Origin: Enterobacter sp. 638 | Lineage (GTDB): Bacteria > Pseudomonadota > Gammaproteobacteria > Enterobacterales > Enterobacteriaceae | DNA: 64,000 nt | Direction of reading: 5' to 3' | Assembly (NCBI RefSeq): GCF_000016325.1 | Contig: NC_009436.1 | Coordinates: forward strand, 3,286,001 to 3,350,000 | In this document: positions 8,168 through 16,730 of the stretch, in pieces | Position numbering within the stretch: position 1 is the stretch's first letter | How the letters are laid out: each line of letters opens with the position of its first letter | Notes under the pieces: model-generated | What the model saw: only the letters and a program-made list of their open reading frames with translations | What the model was told of the DNA's origin: nothing | Databases searched by the model: none | Program-made: the position numbers and the translations under genes

Positions 8168-9382
8168 TTAGTGATGTGACCATTCGATGCTGTTGATATC
8201 CACGCCCTGTTTGAACATTTCCCACAGTGGAGAAAGGTCGCGCAGACGGCCAATGGAGTTGCGAACGAGCTTGATGGTGTAGTCAATCTCTTCTTCGGTA
8301 GTGAAACGACCTAAAGAGAAACGGATAGAACTGTGTGCCAGCTCGTCGGTCATGCCCAGTGCGCGCAGCACGTAGGATGGCTCGAGGCTTGCAGACGTAC
8401 AGGCAGAACCCGAAGAAACGGCCAGGTCTTTCAGCGCCATAATCAGCGACTCGCCTTCAACATAGTTGAAGCTGACGTTGAGAATATTTGGCACGCCCTG
8501 CTCGAGATCGCCGTTCAGGTACACTTCTTCCATGTCCTTCACGCCGTCCCAAAGACGGTTACGCAGCGTGCGCAGGCGCGCCATCTCGGTTTCCATCTCT
8601 TCTTTCGCGATACGGTAGGCTTCACCCATTCCCACGATCTGGTGAACAGGCAGAGTCCCTGAACGCATGCCGCGCTCGTGACCGCCGCCGTGCATCTGTG
8701 CTTCGATGCGGATACGGGGTTTACGACGAACGTACAGCGCGCCGATACCTTTCGGTCCGTAGATCTTGTGGCCGGTGAAGGACATCAGATCTACTTTCAG
8801 CTGGCTCAGGTCGATAGGCAGTTTGCCCACGCTCTGGGTGGCGTCCACGTGATAGATGATGCCGCGCGCACGGCACATTTCGCCGATAGTCGCGATATCC
8901 TGAACCACGCCGATTTCGTTGTTCACGTGCATGATTGAAACCAGAATGGTGTCATCACGCATGGCCGCTTCGAGCTCTTTGAGGTCGATGATACCGTTGC
9001 TTTTTGGCGCAAGGTAAGTGACGTCAAACCCTTCACGTTCCAGCTGACGACAGGTATCCAGCACGGCTTTGTGTTCGGTTTTGCTGGTAATAATGTGCTT
9101 GCCTTTCTTCTGATAGAAGTTGGCCGCGCCTTTTATCGCCAGGTTATCGGATTCGGTAGCGCCGGAGGTGAAAACAATTTCACGCGGATCGGCACCCACC
9201 AGCTCAGCAATCTGATTACGGGCGATATCAACCGCCTCTTCAGCATGCCAGCCAAAACGGTGAGAACGGGAAGCTGGGTTACCAAAGTTTCCGTCCAGGG
9301 TCAGACACTGCATCATTTTCTCGGCAACACGCGGGTCCACCGGCGTGGTTGCGGAGTAGTCGAGATAGATCGGTAATTTCAT
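8168..9382 (-). CDS. iscS: Cysteine desulfurase IscS
   Basis: A class V aminotransferase-fold PLP enzyme of 404 residues that converts cysteine to alanine and a protein persulfide. The PLP lysine lies in [12 protein letters not shown] and the persulfide cysteine in [14 protein letters not shown] (Lys206 and Cys328 in E. coli numbering). It supplies sulfur to IscU, to tRNA thiolation and to cofactor synthesis. The start at 9382 ([14 protein letters not shown]) gives the E. coli length; an ATG seven codons upstream is in frame but lacks homology. GGAG lies about ten bases before the start. Confidence 0.97.
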   Translation of the reverse strand: MKLPIYLDYSATTPVDPRVAEKMMQCLTLDGNFGNPASRSHRFGWHAEEAVDIARNQIAELVGADPREIVFTSGATESDNLAIKGAANFYQKKGKHIITSKTEHKAVLDTCRQLEREGFDVTYLAPKSNGIIDLKELEAAMRDDTILVSIMHVNNEIGVVQDIATIGEMCRARGIIYHVDATQSVGKLPIDLSQLKVDLMSFTGHKIYGPKGIGALYVRRKPRIRIEAQMHGGGHERGMRSGTLPVHQIVGMGEAYRIAKEEMETEMARLRTLRNRLWDGVKDMEEVYLNGDLEQGVPNILNVSFNYVEGESLIMALKDLAVSSGSACTSASLEPSYVLRALGMTDELAHSSIRFSLGRFTTEEEIDYTIKLVRNSIGRLRDLSPLWEMFKQGVDINSIEWSHH

Positions 9383-9561
9383 TGCTCTATAAACTCCGTA
9401 CATCGCTTCAATGCAAGGAATCAGGCAACCGGCTGGATGTACGACCGAGTAAACGGGGCGGGTTAACGCCCCGGCCTGATTCTAAAATCTCTTTTATAAT
9501 TTTTACCCTAACTGCTTTGCGGGACAGCGTCGTTGGCTGCCCACGAAACAGGATGGGTAAA
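9383..9561 (-). promoter_or_regulatory. iscR-iscS intercistronic region
   Basis: These 179 bases hold no gene. In E. coli the corresponding spacer carries the RyhB pairing site over the iscS ribosome-binding region and an upstream structure that keeps the iscR portion stable when RyhB triggers decay of the rest. The sequence next to the iscS start (GTACGGAGTTTATAGAGCA) fits such a target, but pairing has not been tested here. Confidence 0.5.
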
Positions 9562-10053
9562 TTATGCGCGTAACTTAACGTCGATAGCGTCTTGCGCGCG
9601 GGTAGTGCGTTGTGTTTCATGGCTCTGCTGACGACCCGACACATCCAGAACTTCCTGGTTATTCACCAGTTCACCCAGGGTGATGTTGTTCAGGAAGCCG
9701 GTCAGACGATCACTCAGATCGCGCCACAGCGCGTGGGTCAGGCACTTATCGCCGCCCTGACAACCGCCTTTGCCCTGGCAACGCGTCGCATCTACAGACT
9801 CGTCAACAGCGCTGATCACTTCGCCAACTGCAATACTGCCCGCGTCTTTACCCAGCAGATATCCGCCGCCTGGGCCACGGACGCTGGAAACCAATCCATT
9901 TTTACGCAGTCTGGAGAAAAGCTGCTCCAGATAAGACAGGGAAATTCCCTGACGTTCTGAAATATCTGCCAACGGAACCGGGCCCGTTTCGGAGTTGAGC
10001 GCAACGTCCAGCATCGCGGTCACGGCATAACGCCCTTTAGATGTCAGTCTCAT
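9562..10053 (-). CDS. iscR: Rrf2-family [2Fe-2S] regulator IscR
   Basis: The protein has 163 residues with an N-terminal winged helix ([14 protein letters not shown]..., recognition part [19 protein letters not shown]). The [2Fe-2S] ligands Cys92, Cys98 and Cys104 are followed by the HALW histidine. Holo-IscR represses the isc operon; the apo form acts on type 2 sites such as suf. It is the first gene of iscRSUA-hscBA-fdx-iscX. Two type 1 operators lie in its promoter (10135-10184), consistent with negative feedback. Confidence 0.97.
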   Translation of the reverse strand: MRLTSKGRYAVTAMLDVALNSETGPVPLADISERQGISLSYLEQLFSRLRKNGLVSSVRGPGGGYLLGKDAGSIAVGEVISAVDESVDATRCQGKGGCQGGDKCLTHALWRDLSDRLTGFLNNITLGELVNNQEVLDVSGRQQSHETQRTTRAQDAIDVKLRA

Positions 10054-10134
10054 GTCTTACTTAACCTCAAACTCGCCCCTGCCCGGGGTTTTTATTGTAA
10101 AATGGGGGTATTGCATAGCAGGGGCAAGTCTGAC

Positions 10135-10159
10135 ATTCCCGACTAAATTGGTCAACTAT
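10135..10159 (-). promoter_or_regulatory. IscR type 1 operator, promoter-proximal
   Basis: Read on the minus strand the site begins ATAGTTGACCAATTTAGTCG and ends GGAAT, matching the IscR type 1 consensus ATASYYGACTRwwwYAGTCRRSTAT. Its TTGACC is also the likely -35 box of the isc promoter, so bound IscR would block RNA polymerase directly. Confidence 0.85.
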
Positions 10160-10184
10160 TTACTTGACTGTTTTAGTCAGGTAT
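10160..10184 (-). promoter_or_regulatory. IscR type 1 operator, distal
   Basis: On the minus strand it begins ATACCTGACTAAAACAGTCA and ends AGTAA, an almost perfect type 1 palindrome. It abuts the proximal site with no gap, placing two IscR dimers on adjoining 25-bp units. Confidence 0.85.
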
Positions 10185-10201
10185 TTAACCTTCTGTGCCG
10201 T

Positions 10202-10936
10202 TTAAGATTCTTTGTTCTTTTGCTCAATAATTGAAGCCAACATGCCGCGCAGAATGTTCAATTCCTGGGTTTCTGGACGGGCACGCGTAAACAGACGGCG
10301 CAGCTTATTCATGACCTGGCCTGGATGAGAGGCGCGGATAAAACCGGTCGTGAGCAGCGTTTGCTCCAGATGACCGTAAAAACGCTCGAGATCATCCACC
10401 AGCGGATACGGTGTTTCTTCGGGTTCAGCGGTCTCGCCTTTTTCCTGCGCGGCGAGCCATGCCATCCGCACTTCGTAAGCAATAACCTGTACCGCCATCG
10501 CCAGATTCAGCGAGCTGTATTCTGGGTTAGCCGCAATCGCCACATGGTAGTGGCACTTCTGTAGCTCGTCGTTAGTCAGGCCAACGCGCTCACGACCAAA
10601 CACCAGCGCCACCGGCGCATGTTCGGCTTCGGCAGTACTTTTCAGACCGCATTCGCGTGGATCGAGCATCGGCCACGGCAGCGTACGCGAGCGCGCGCTG
10701 GTGCCGACCACAAGGCTGCAACCCGCCAGCGCTTCGTCGAGGGTATCCACGATTTGCGCGTTGCCGATAACATCACTGGCACCCGCAGCCAGTGCGATCG
10801 CCTGAGAGTCTGGCTTCACTAGGGGATTCACCAGCCAAAGATTGGTTAAACCCATTGTTTTCATTGCACGGGCAACAGAGCCCATATTGCCGGTATGCGA
10901 TGTTTCGACCAGCACGATTCGAATATTTTGCAGCAT
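10202..10936 (-). CDS. trmJ: tRNA (cytidine/uridine-2'-O-)-methyltransferase TrmJ
   Basis: The protein has 244 residues. The SpoU/TrmH-type SPOUT fold (about 1-170) carries the signatures [31 protein letters not shown] and [11 protein letters not shown] that form the S-adenosylmethionine-binding knot. A helical C-terminal extension completes dimer and tRNA contacts. It 2'-O-methylates nucleotide 32 of several tRNAs. It lies just upstream of iscR in the same direction and is divergent from suhB, as in E. coli. Confidence 0.95.
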   Translation of the reverse strand: MLQNIRIVLVETSHTGNMGSVARAMKTMGLTNLWLVNPLVKPDSQAIALAAGASDVIGNAQIVDTLDEALAGCSLVVGTSARSRTLPWPMLDPRECGLKSTAEAEHAPVALVFGRERVGLTNDELQKCHYHVAIAANPEYSSLNLAMAVQVIAYEVRMAWLAAQEKGETAEPEETPYPLVDDLERFYGHLEQTLLTTGFIRASHPGQVMNKLRRLFTRARPETQELNILRGMLASIIEQKNKES

Positions 10937-11043
10937 AGTTTTAGTTGTCTGAGGTCATTGTCTGAAGAATATTCCGGCATATTATCATAAACGAGAGACA
11001 TGATCCGAACTCGCTGCTATACTCTGCGCCGTTTTCGTTTCCC

Positions 11044-11055
11044 TGTTCTTTAACA
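11044..11055 (+). promoter_or_regulatory. boxA in the suhB leader
   Basis: TGTTCTTTAACA is a close match to the rrn boxA TGCTCTTTAACA and lies 18 bases before the suhB start. In E. coli a boxA in this leader binds NusB/S10 and causes Nus-dependent premature Rho termination, giving SuhB autoregulation. The arrangement is conserved here. Confidence 0.75.
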
Positions 11056-11072
11056 TCCAGTGAGAGTAACCG

Positions 11073-11879
11073 ATGCAACATCCTATGTTGACCATCGCCG
11101 TGCGCGCAGCGCGCAAGGCGGGTAATGTAATTGCCAAACACTACGAAACACCAGATTCTGTAGAAACCAGCCAGAAAGGCAGCAATGACTTTGTGACTAA
11201 CGTCGATAAAGCCGCAGAAGCGATTATTATCGAAACCATTCGCAAATCTTACCCGCAGCACACCATCATCGCCGAAGAAAGCGGTGAGAATGAAGGCGAA
11301 GATCAGGATGTTCAATGGATTATCGATCCACTGGATGGCACGACCAACTTCGTTAAACGCCTCCCACACTTCTCTGTTTCTATCGCAGTTCGCATCAAAG
11401 GCCGTACTGAAGTCGCTGTTGTTTACGATCCAATGCGTAACGAACTGTTCACCGCTACCCGCGGTCAAGGTGCACAGCTGAACGGTTATCGTCTGCGCGG
11501 CACCAACGCGCGCGATCTGGATGGCACTATTCTGGCGACCGGCTTCCCGTTCAAAGCCAAACAGCACGCCACCACGTATATGAAAATCCTCGGCAAGCTG
11601 TTCACCGAATGCGCTGACTTCCGCCGTTCAGGTTCTGCTGCACTGGATCTGGCCTACGTTGCGGCTGGCCGTGTTGATGGTTACTTCGAAATCGCACTGA
11701 AGCCATGGGACTTTGCTGCAGGTGAACTGATTGCACGTGAAGCAGGCGCACTGGTGTGTGACTTCACTGGCGGCCACAACCACCTGATGAGCGGTAACAT
11801 CGTTGCAGGTAACCCACGCGTCGTGAAATCGATGCTGGCGAGCATGCGTGACGAACTGAGTGATGCGCTGAAGCGTTAA
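11073..11879 (+). CDS. suhB: Inositol-1-monophosphatase / Nus complex factor SuhB
   Basis: The 268-residue protein belongs to the inositol monophosphatase family: metal and phosphate binding residues lie in EESGE, DPLDGTTNFV and the C-terminal KPWDFAAGELIAREAG. Besides the phosphatase activity it is a component of the Nus antitermination complex on rRNA operons, one of which lies in this window. The leader has its own boxA. It is divergent from trmJ and followed by a strong hairpin. Confidence 0.96.
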   Translation: MQHPMLTIAVRAARKAGNVIAKHYETPDSVETSQKGSNDFVTNVDKAAEAIIIETIRKSYPQHTIIAEESGENEGEDQDVQWIIDPLDGTTNFVKRLPHFSVSIAVRIKGRTEVAVVYDPMRNELFTATRGQGAQLNGYRLRGTNARDLDGTILATGFPFKAKQHATTYMKILGKLFTECADFRRSGSAALDLAYVAAGRVDGYFEIALKPWDFAAGELIAREAGALVCDFTGGHNHLMSGNIVAGNPRVVKSMLASMRDELSDALKR

Positions 11880-11901
11880 TCGCTCCAGCAGCATCCAACG
11901 G

Positions 11902-11926
11902 TTCCCTCTCCCATTGGGAGAGGGAA
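11902..11926. terminator. Bidirectional hairpin between suhB and the NicO-type gene
   Basis: The arms TTCCCTCTCCC and GGGAGAGGGAA form an 11-bp perfect stem with a three-base loop between two convergent genes. AAAA follows on the plus side, giving T residues for the minus strand context at the other arm. It probably ends both transcripts. Confidence 0.65.
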
Positions 11927-11932
11927 AAGTCA

Positions 11933-12913
11933 TCAAAACGGTCTTAATCCCCTTCCCATCGGTACGGCGCTTATCCACATCGTCACCGCCGCGACCAGCA
12001 GAATCACGCCACCCGCTAATGCCAACGTCGTCCATCCCACCTGTCGCCACAGAACCGGGGCTTTATTACCGCTCAATCTGACGGCCAGTTGACGGAAGCT
12101 GTGCACCAGCAGCGCCAGCGACGTAATCGTCAACGACGTACCGGCCGCCATCGCCAGTGCGGACACAACACCCCAGCTAAATACGCCAATCACCTTACTA
12201 AACAGCAGAACCATAATCGCCCCGGAACACGGTCGCATTCCCATGGACAGAATAATCATCAGGCGTGCCCGCCAGTCATCGCCGCTCTGGAGCTGTTCCT
12301 GCGTCGGTAAATGCTGATGCCCACACCCGCAGCGTTCGTCATGAACATGATGCGGGGTAAAGGCTTTGAACTTCGGCTTGCGCAGCAGCGCGCTTAATTT
12401 TTTGAGCGCTCGCCAGCAGAGCATCACGCCCAGTAAGCCCACCAGCGCATAGCTGCCCTTCTCTAACCAGAAACTACTCATATGCAGCTGACGAGCGGGC
12501 AATCGCAGCAGCGTGAGCACCACGAGCACCAGAGCAATCGCCACGCAGCCTTGCAATAAAGACGACGCGAGCGTTAAACCAATACTGGATTTCAGCCTGG
12601 AAGGATGCGTCGCCAGCCAGGTGGTAATGACAATTTTTCCATGCCCCGGTCCTAAGGCGTGCAGCACGCCATAGAGAAAGCTGAAAATCAACAGCGAGCC
12701 TCCCGCCTTTGACGGATTCTCCGCAACGGCTTTCAGCAAGCCGCTCATCTGCTGGTTAACCTCTCGTTGCCAAAGAATGCTTTTCATCATCACCTGCGGC
12801 CACGCCTGCCAAAGCCACAGCGCGGCAAACGCTGCGATGACCAAAAACAGCGCCAGCGGCCACAGATGTAGCCAACGACGCTTTGTCTTCATCGACGCTG
12901 AAATTACTGACAT
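11933..12913 (-). CDS. NicO-family metal transporter (ZevB-like)
   Basis: The 326-residue membrane protein has an N-terminal hydrophobic segment (WPLALFLVIAAFAALWLW), then about six transmembrane stretches with the family motif LHALGPGHGKI, a His/Cys-rich cytoplasmic loop (HHVHDERCGCGHQH) and SMGMRPCSGAI. These features are typical of nickel/cobalt (NicO) transporters. The partner gene just upstream encodes a DUF1007 periplasmic protein; the same pair in Haemophilus, ZevAB, contributes to zinc acquisition. The metal here is unknown. The first ATG overlaps the partner by ten bases; an in-frame ATG at 12892 just after that stop is an alternative start. Confidence 0.85.
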   Translation of the reverse strand: MSVISASMKTKRRWLHLWPLALFLVIAAFAALWLWQAWPQVMMKSILWQREVNQQMSGLLKAVAENPSKAGGSLLIFSFLYGVLHALGPGHGKIVITTWLATHPSRLKSSIGLTLASSLLQGCVAIALVLVVLTLLRLPARQLHMSSFWLEKGSYALVGLLGVMLCWRALKKLSALLRKPKFKAFTPHHVHDERCGCGHQHLPTQEQLQSGDDWRARLMIILSMGMRPCSGAIMVLLFSKVIGVFSWGVVSALAMAAGTSLTITSLALLVHSFRQLAVRLSGNKAPVLWRQVGWTTLALAGGVILLVAAVTMWISAVPMGRGLRPF

Positions 12914-13542
12914 TGGACGGTCACCTGCTGCGCGAACTGTTTGCCCAGATCCATGTCCTCCGGCGGCGCATCGTCTTTATCCAGAGCGATCGCAAAATTG
13001 CGCGTTTCGTCGCTGGGCGACGGCGTATGTACGGCGATGCTGCAGCGTTTTTGTAGCGCCGCTGGCAAGGTAGCATCGCGGTCTTCGGCGTAACTCATAT
13101 CGACGTAATAGCTCGGATCAAAAGTGGAAAACGTGTATTTCTGCCCGGCCAGCGGCTGCGGTTGTGCCAGAGGCAGAATAAAAGTCAAAACCGCCTGATG
13201 ACCGTCGCGCTCCATGCCGTATGTCGTAGGACGATTCAGGAACTTTACCTTTTGTCCGTTATGCCAGAATTCAGTGAAATAGTGCTGGCCGAGGACATTT
13301 GCCATCACTTCTGCCGCCAGTTTTTTCCAGATTTCATCGCCGGGTTTGGCGTTGCCCGCATCATAGAGTAGATCGGCGGAGGTGATTTCATCCATCGTCC
13401 AGCGCATTTTCAGCCCGCTAATCTGCGCGTCATCAGCCACTACTTCCGTTTTCAGGCTGATGAAACTGTGAGGATGCGCCGCGGCGGAGAGGGATAAAAC
13501 CGCCAAAAATAGCGCGCTGGCGCTTTGTTTAACTATTTGCAT
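12904..13542 (-). CDS. DUF1007 periplasmic protein (ZevA-like)
   Basis: The protein has 212 residues. A cleavable signal peptide (KQSASALFLAVLSLSAAA) is followed directly by HPHSF, the conserved start of mature DUF1007 proteins and a plausible metal-binding site. The rest is predicted soluble periplasmic. Genes of this family travel with NicO-type permeases, as here, where the two frames overlap by ten bases. In K-12 the gene between suhB and csiE is yfhR instead. A role in metal delivery to the permease is inferred from the Haemophilus pair. Confidence 0.82.
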   Translation of the reverse strand: MQIVKQSASALFLAVLSLSAAAHPHSFISLKTEVVADDAQISGLKMRWTMDEITSADLLYDAGNAKPGDEIWKKLAAEVMANVLGQHYFTEFWHNGQKVKFLNRPTTYGMERDGHQAVLTFILPLAQPQPLAGQKYTFSTFDPSYYVDMSYAEDRDATLPAALQKRCSIAVHTPSPSDETRNFAIALDKDDAPPEDMDLGKQFAQQVTVQCQ

Positions 13543-13666
13543 CGTTTCCTCACGTCAAAAATTCTGTGATGTTCTCCCGCATTCCTGACGGAAAGAGCTG
13601 CCGCCGCGCTTTCCAGCGCACATCCTTTGGCTATTCTTATCGAATACTTCTCCTGGATACCGACAG

Positions 13667-14944
13667 ATGATGACGACACTTGAAATTCCATCTGTGCTTT
13701 CCAGTTCGCAGCGTCGCTGCCAGGTGCTTTTGATGCTTTACCTGCCCGATTTTGCCGTTACCCCGCAAAGCATTGTTGGCATTAATGGGGTCGACGACGA
13801 CATTGCACGGCAAGATATAGCCGAGACGCGCGATGAAATCCAGCGCTATCACCGGCTCGACATCGCCACGCACCATGACGGCAGCTACCGGCTTGAAGGC
13901 ACCACGCTCGATCAACGGTTATGCCTGCTGCACTGGCTGCGTCGGGCGTTGCGCCTGTGTCCGCACTTTATCACTCAGCAGTTTACCCCGGCGCTTAAAA
14001 CGCAGCTTAAACAGCTCGGCATTGCGCGCACACTCTATGACGATACCAATCTGCGGGCGCTGATCAACTTCTGCTCGCGCCGCCTGCAGCGCCAGTTTGA
14101 GTGCCGTGACGTTCAGTTTTTGCAGCTGTACCTGCAGTACTGTCTGATACAGCATCATCTTGGTCTCACGCCGCAGTTTTCTCCCGTGCAACGTCACTGG
14201 GCGCAGTCCCGCAGGGAATTCCTGACCGCGCAGGAGATCGTTCGTCACTGGCAGCGCCGGGTACAACAGAATCCTCACACCGATGAAAATCTTTTCCTGT
14301 CGTTGCTGTTCATGATGATTCGCACCCCGGACCCGCTGCGGGACGCGCATCAGCAGGATGAGCGGCTGCGTCAGGCGATTTCGCGAATGATCGCTCGTTT
14401 TCGCGGCCAAACGGGAATGCGCTTTAGCGATGAACAAGGGCTGACGGACCAGCTGTATATTCATCTGACGCAGGCGCTGGATCGCTCGTTGTTCGGCATC
14501 GGGATCGATAACAGCCTGCCCGAAGAGATCGGGCGTCTTTATCCGCGCCTGATGCGCACCACTCGCCATGTTCTGTTTGAAGTCGAAGCCGAATTTGGCC
14601 TGCGCTTTTCGGATGAAGAGATGTGCCTGGTTGCCGTCATCTTTGGCGCGTGGCTGATGCAGGAAACCGACCTGTATGAAAAACAGGTGGTATTGCTCAC
14701 GGGTGAAGACAAAGCGTGTGAAGAGCTGATTGAGGAACAACTACGGGAGCTGACTCTGTTGCCGTTGAATATTCGCTATCTGACGCTGCAGGCTTTCCAG
14801 AAAGACGGTGCACCGCGAGAGGCAGCGCTGGTGATTACCCCTTACGCCACCGCCCTACCGCTGTTCTCGCCGCCGCTGATTCATGCCGTAGAGGCATTGA
14901 ACACGCAGCAGCAAGAACATATTCGCGTGATGCTGGAATCGTAA
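13667..14944 (+). CDS. csiE: Stationary-phase inducible protein CsiE
   Basis: The protein has 425 residues, similar along its length to E. coli CsiE (RRCQVLLMLYLPDF, then QRLCLLHWLRRALRLCPHFI, LPLNIRYLTLQAF). It contains a PTS regulation domain (about 160-310) with histidines such as QLYIHLTQALDRSLFGIGIDN, a fold shared with antiterminators and PTS-controlled regulators. Its molecular role is unknown; in E. coli it depends on RpoS and CRP-cAMP. Two adjacent ATGs (13667, 13670) are possible starts. Its stop is three bases from the convergent hcaT stop. Confidence 0.93.
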   Translation: MMTTLEIPSVLSSSQRRCQVLLMLYLPDFAVTPQSIVGINGVDDDIARQDIAETRDEIQRYHRLDIATHHDGSYRLEGTTLDQRLCLLHWLRRALRLCPHFITQQFTPALKTQLKQLGIARTLYDDTNLRALINFCSRRLQRQFECRDVQFLQLYLQYCLIQHHLGLTPQFSPVQRHWAQSRREFLTAQEIVRHWQRRVQQNPHTDENLFLSLLFMMIRTPDPLRDAHQQDERLRQAISRMIARFRGQTGMRFSDEQGLTDQLYIHLTQALDRSLFGIGIDNSLPEEIGRLYPRLMRTTRHVLFEVEAEFGLRFSDEEMCLVAVIFGAWLMQETDLYEKQVVLLTGEDKACEELIEEQLRELTLLPLNIRYLTLQAFQKDGAPREAALVITPYATALPLFSPPLIHAVEALNTQQQEHIRVMLES

Positions 14945-14947
14945 CGC

Positions 14948-16087
14948 TTAACTGCGTGCGGCCACTTTCGGTCGCACAACCATCGCGGGCAACGCAACCA
15001 GCGCCATCACCCAAAACACGCCGTGACCGAGATGCTGGTACAAATAGCCTGCAAAAACCGTCATCACGGCGATACTGCCGCCCATCGCCACGGCGGAATA
15101 AATCGCCTGCAGACGAATAACGTCGCCGCCCTCACGCGCAGAGATGTAACGCATTGCCGCCAGATGGCACACAGTGAACGTGCCGCAGTGCAGGATTTGC
15201 GCCACGATAAGCCACGGTAATTCCGTCGTCCAGCCCATGATCCCCCAGCGCGCCACGCCGCATACGGCGGAAAGCAGCAGCAAATCGCGCGCACCAAAGC
15301 GGCGGAACAGCTTCTTGCTGAGCGCGAAAATAACCACTTCCGCCACCACGCCGAGCGACCACAGATAACCGATGGCCGAAGCGGAGTAGCCCGCGCCCTG
15401 CCAGTAGATCGCGCTGAAACCGTAGTACGCCGCATGTGCGCCCTGCAGCAAACAGACGCACGCCAGAAAACGCCAGCTTTGCACGATCAGCATTTTCCAG
15501 GCCGGCCAGCCCGCGTGCTCCTGATGACGGCTTTCGCCCTGTGGCATCACGGACGGTCGCAGCAGCATCCCCAGCAGCATTGAGGCAATCCCGACACTCA
15601 ATAGCGCCAGAATGGCCTGATAATCGTAAAGGCTGACCAGTTTCCCCACCAGCGCAGAGCCAATCACAAAGGCTATCGACCCCCACAGGCGCACCCGGCC
15701 ATAATCCATCGGCATCTGTTTTTGCCAGGTATTGGCCAGCGCATCCGTCAGTGGAACCAGGGGGGAGAAAAAGAGGTTGAAGCCGACCATCACCACCATC
15801 AGCCAGGCAAACTGCTGGCTGACCCAAAAGCCCGCCAGAAATACCAACGTGAGCAGTGACAGAATGCGCACGGATTTGATCAGCAGCGAGGGATCGCTGA
15901 CACGCGGCGCAATCAGCAGACTGCCTAAGAAACGCGCCACCAGACCTGCACCAAGCAGGATGCCGATCGTTTCGGGCGTGAGGCCGATTCCTGCGAGCCA
16001 GACGCTCCAGAAAGGCAGAAAAATACCGTAGCTAAAGAAGTAGGTGAAATAGCTGAGCGCCAGCCAGCGTGTGGAATGCAAAATCAT
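14948..16087 (-). CDS. hcaT: Predicted 3-phenylpropionate MFS transporter HcaT
   Basis: A major facilitator protein of 379 residues with twelve hydrophobic segments, close to E. coli HcaT (WLALSYFTYFFSYGIFLPFWSVW at the start, LQGAHAAYYGFSAIYWQGAGYSA in the middle). The start at 16087 yields the E. coli length; an in-frame ATG at 16141 would add an unlikely leader. In K-12 the hcaREFCBD aromatic dioxygenase genes follow, but here yphA comes next, so the transporter lacks its pathway at this locus and its actual substrate is open. Confidence 0.92.
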   Translation of the reverse strand: MILHSTRWLALSYFTYFFSYGIFLPFWSVWLAGIGLTPETIGILLGAGLVARFLGSLLIAPRVSDPSLLIKSVRILSLLTLVFLAGFWVSQQFAWLMVVMVGFNLFFSPLVPLTDALANTWQKQMPMDYGRVRLWGSIAFVIGSALVGKLVSLYDYQAILALLSVGIASMLLGMLLRPSVMPQGESRHQEHAGWPAWKMLIVQSWRFLACVCLLQGAHAAYYGFSAIYWQGAGYSASAIGYLWSLGVVAEVVIFALSKKLFRRFGARDLLLLSAVCGVARWGIMGWTTELPWLIVAQILHCGTFTVCHLAAMRYISAREGGDVIRLQAIYSAVAMGGSIAVMTVFAGYLYQHLGHGVFWVMALVALPAMVVRPKVAARS

Positions 16088-16259
16088 GAATCCCTCCCGA
16101 TTTGGAGGCGTTAGTCTGGCGAGAATAGCGAAATTAAGCAAGCCGTTAGCCTGCTATAAATTAACGATAAATTAACATCACTGGAGCCGTTCGGCTGATG
16201 GCGGTGACGGTAAATGTGTATTACGTTTAAATAACAACACTTGCAGAGGTCATTTCCCC

Positions 16260-16682
16260 ATGAACTCACTTCGCTATTTCGATTTCGGCCAGTCTCGTTC
16301 GTTAATACTGTTGATCGCCCGCATCGCGGTCGTGGTGCTGTTTATTATTTTTGGTATTCCCAAAATGACCGGGTTTGATGGAACGGTACAGTATATGACG
16401 TCGCTGGGTGCGCCTATGCCAATGCTGGCGGCCATTATTGCGGTGGTGATGGAAGTGCCTGCCGCAATCCTGATTGTGCTCGGTTTCTTTACCCGCCCCC
16501 TGGCGGTGCTGTTTGTCTTTTATACGCTGGGAACGGCGGTAATTGGGCATCACTACTGGGATATGAGTGGCGATGCGGTGATGCCAAACATGATTAATTT
16601 CTACAAAAACGTCAGTATCGCTGGCGCATTTTTATTGCTGGCGGTAACCGGGCCGGGTGCGATTTCCATTGACCGGCGCTAG
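16260..16682 (+). CDS. yphA: DoxX-family inner membrane protein YphA
   Basis: A small protein of 140 residues with four hydrophobic helices ([72 protein letters not shown]), a DoxX/SURF4-type fold. It is nearly identical to E. coli YphA. Its function is not established; relatives form complexes with oxidoreductases in stress responses. In K-12 it heads the yph cluster; here the other yph genes are absent and glyA follows in the opposite direction behind a shared terminator. Confidence 0.93.
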   Translation: MNSLRYFDFGQSRSLILLIARIAVVVLFIIFGIPKMTGFDGTVQYMTSLGAPMPMLAAIIAVVMEVPAAILIVLGFFTRPLAVLFVFYTLGTAVIGHHYWDMSGDAVMPNMINFYKNVSIAGAFLLLAVTGPGAISIDRR

Positions 16683-16689
16683 ATAAACG

Positions 16690-16711
16690 AAAGGCCGCTT
16701 ACGCGGCCTTT
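16690..16711. terminator. Bidirectional terminator, yphA/glyA
   Basis: AAAGGCCGC TTAC GCGGCCTTT is a perfect stem-loop with A and T flanks between two convergent genes, a typical two-way intrinsic terminator. Confidence 0.85.
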
Positions 16712-16730
16712 CATGTCACTGCGAGCAGAA

